Part shown: piece by piece, positions 31,084-31,683 of the stretch
Numbering within the stretch: the first letter of the stretch is position 1
How the letters are laid out: each line of letters starts with the position of its first letter
Virus record (IMG/VR): IMGVR_UViG_3300021440_000089
Span: 1-31,683 of that record
Reading direction: 5' to 3' (one strand)
Length of the DNA stretch: 31,683 nt
DNA from: a virus
The notes under the pieces: model-generated
The model's input: only the letters and a program-made list of their open reading frames with translations
What the model was told of the DNA's origin: nothing
Databases searched by the model: none
Translations under genes and position numbers: made by a program

Positions 31084-31662
31084 TTAAATTAAAAAGCTGC
31101 GGACTGGACGCACGGGACGCTCGTAGTACTTGTCGTCGTAGAACTGAATGCCATCGGAAAAGTCCTGAACGTAGGCGCCGTAGGCGCTGGACTGCGTGCT
31201 CGTCCAATACCAAGGATCTAAATCAAATAATTCTTTTGATGCGGCTTGTAGTGCGCGCATTTCGCGGCGAGCGCCAAGAAACCAATCGCTAAAACCATTA
31301 ATGGTTAACGCTGCGCATTTTTCAGCAGCAGGGAATGTGTGGCTCGACTCAACCATCAATTTTGTATTTGTTGCACCGTCCATATCGGAGGTGTCGAGGC
31401 TTACGTTCGTTGGGCCAAACGTTGCGGTGAATTCGTGTTCTTTGTCTGCAACGATGATTGCGCGATTACGTCCGCTTGCTGCGTCCGGAAGAATTGCGCC
31501 TAGGTAGCCGCCTTGTTCTTTCCAGAGGGCGCCGATCAATGGGATCGGGCTTGCCATAACTTGGCCGAGTGTTTGGCTCATCAATTTTTGAAAGGCTTGA
31601 TCTGCTGCCTTGGCTGCGATTTCGTCAAACTGCGATTGGTCTAGCGTTAATTTGAGTTCCAT
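31084..31662 (-). CDS. DUF1566 (Lcl-domain) protein 2, putative DGR target
   Basis: A 192-residue protein; ATG preceded by CCGGAG. The N-terminal 45 residues are helical (LTLDQSQFDEIAAKAADQAF), perhaps for oligomerisation. The middle holds INGFSDWFLGARREMRALQ, and the end holds WYWTSTQSSA, VQDFSDG and RPVRPVR, the DUF1566 ligand-binding scaffold. The variable residues are mostly Tyr/Asp/Gly (YG-Y, then I-Q-FYDDKYY), a composition typical of DGR-selected binding surfaces. It shares little with protein 1 outside the C-terminal block. No signal peptide. It is the most upstream leftward gene in view. Confidence 0.82.
   Translation of the reverse strand: MELKLTLDQSQFDEIAAKAADQAFQKLMSQTLGQVMASPIPLIGALWKEQGGYLGAILPDAASGRNRAIIVADKEHEFTATFGPTNVSLDTSDMDGATNTKLMVESSHTFPAAEKCAALTINGFSDWFLGARREMRALQAASKELFDLDPWYWTSTQSSAYGAYVQDFSDGIQFYDDKYYERPVRPVRSFLI
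31097..31214 (-). repeat. Variable repeat 2 (118 bp), DGR-like
   Basis: Partner of 27036-27156. Variable codons here are TAC, GGC, TAC, ATT, TTC, TAC, GAC, GAC, TAC and TAC, all NNC or NNT, with one codon fewer than repeat 1. No third-position difference occurs between the aligned codons of the two copies. Confidence 0.75.
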
Positions 31663-31683
31663 TGTTTTGCTCCGGTGTTTTGT

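Noticed and set aside
1-31683. CRISPR array, insertion sequence or rRNA
   Set aside because: No regularly spaced repeats, transposase or rRNA-like sequence was seen.

Overview
This window is about 31.7 kb of a temperate, P22-like short-tailed phage (podovirus morphology) of a gammaproteobacterium. The virion genes follow the P22/Sf6 order: terminase small and large subunits, portal, scaffold, coat, gp4, gp10, then gp7-, gp20- and gp16-like ejection proteins and a tailspike. An integrase lies just beyond the tailspike, and between them is a 45-bp copy of the 3' half of a tRNA-Val(GAC) gene. That arrangement is an intact attP, so the sequence looks like the excised or virion form of the phage rather than an integrated prophage with separated attL and attR. 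The host genus cannot be read from the sequence. The tRNA half is typical of gammaproteobacteria.

Layout. Bases 1-2487 (+) hold the middle genes: NinB-like, NinG and an antiterminator Q candidate. Bases 2491-2600 hold a putative late promoter followed by an intrinsic terminator, as at lambda pR'-tR'. Bases 2634-4172 hold the lysis genes: a holin with a lambda-S-like dual start, a 3TM-type membrane protein and a lysozyme. Bases 4242-22103 hold packaging, head, tail and ejection genes, with three intrinsic terminators that leave almost no room for new promoters, so read-through by antitermination is implied. Bases 22104-22650 hold attP, candidate integrase arm sites and a tiny gene under an operator-like palindrome. 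Bases 22653-31662 (-) are a leftward operon of densely coupled genes: integrase, a possible excisionase, an HTH protein, YopX, small membrane proteins, an HNH nuclease, a BRO-type antirepressor, Bet and a YqaJ exonuclease, plus two DUF1566 (Lcl-domain) proteins. Replication and immunity genes (cI, cro, O/P-like) are not visible and probably lie outside the window.

The most unusual content is in the leftward operon. First, the two DUF1566 genes end in near-identical 118-121 bp blocks. Their base substitutions all fall at the first or second position of NNC/NNT codons, which is the signature of adenine mutagenesis by a diversity-generating retroelement (DGR). No reverse transcriptase or template repeat is visible in the window. 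Second, the antirepressor leader contains a C4-type antisense RNA: a three-stem fold whose a'/b' segments are complementary to target sites on both sides, one of them over the antirepressor ribosome binding site. An intrinsic terminator lies in the same leader. Third, a small gene is split at a C7 slippery tract. Fourth, the integrase 3' end is duplicated with only synonymous changes over nine codons, flanking a small inserted gene.
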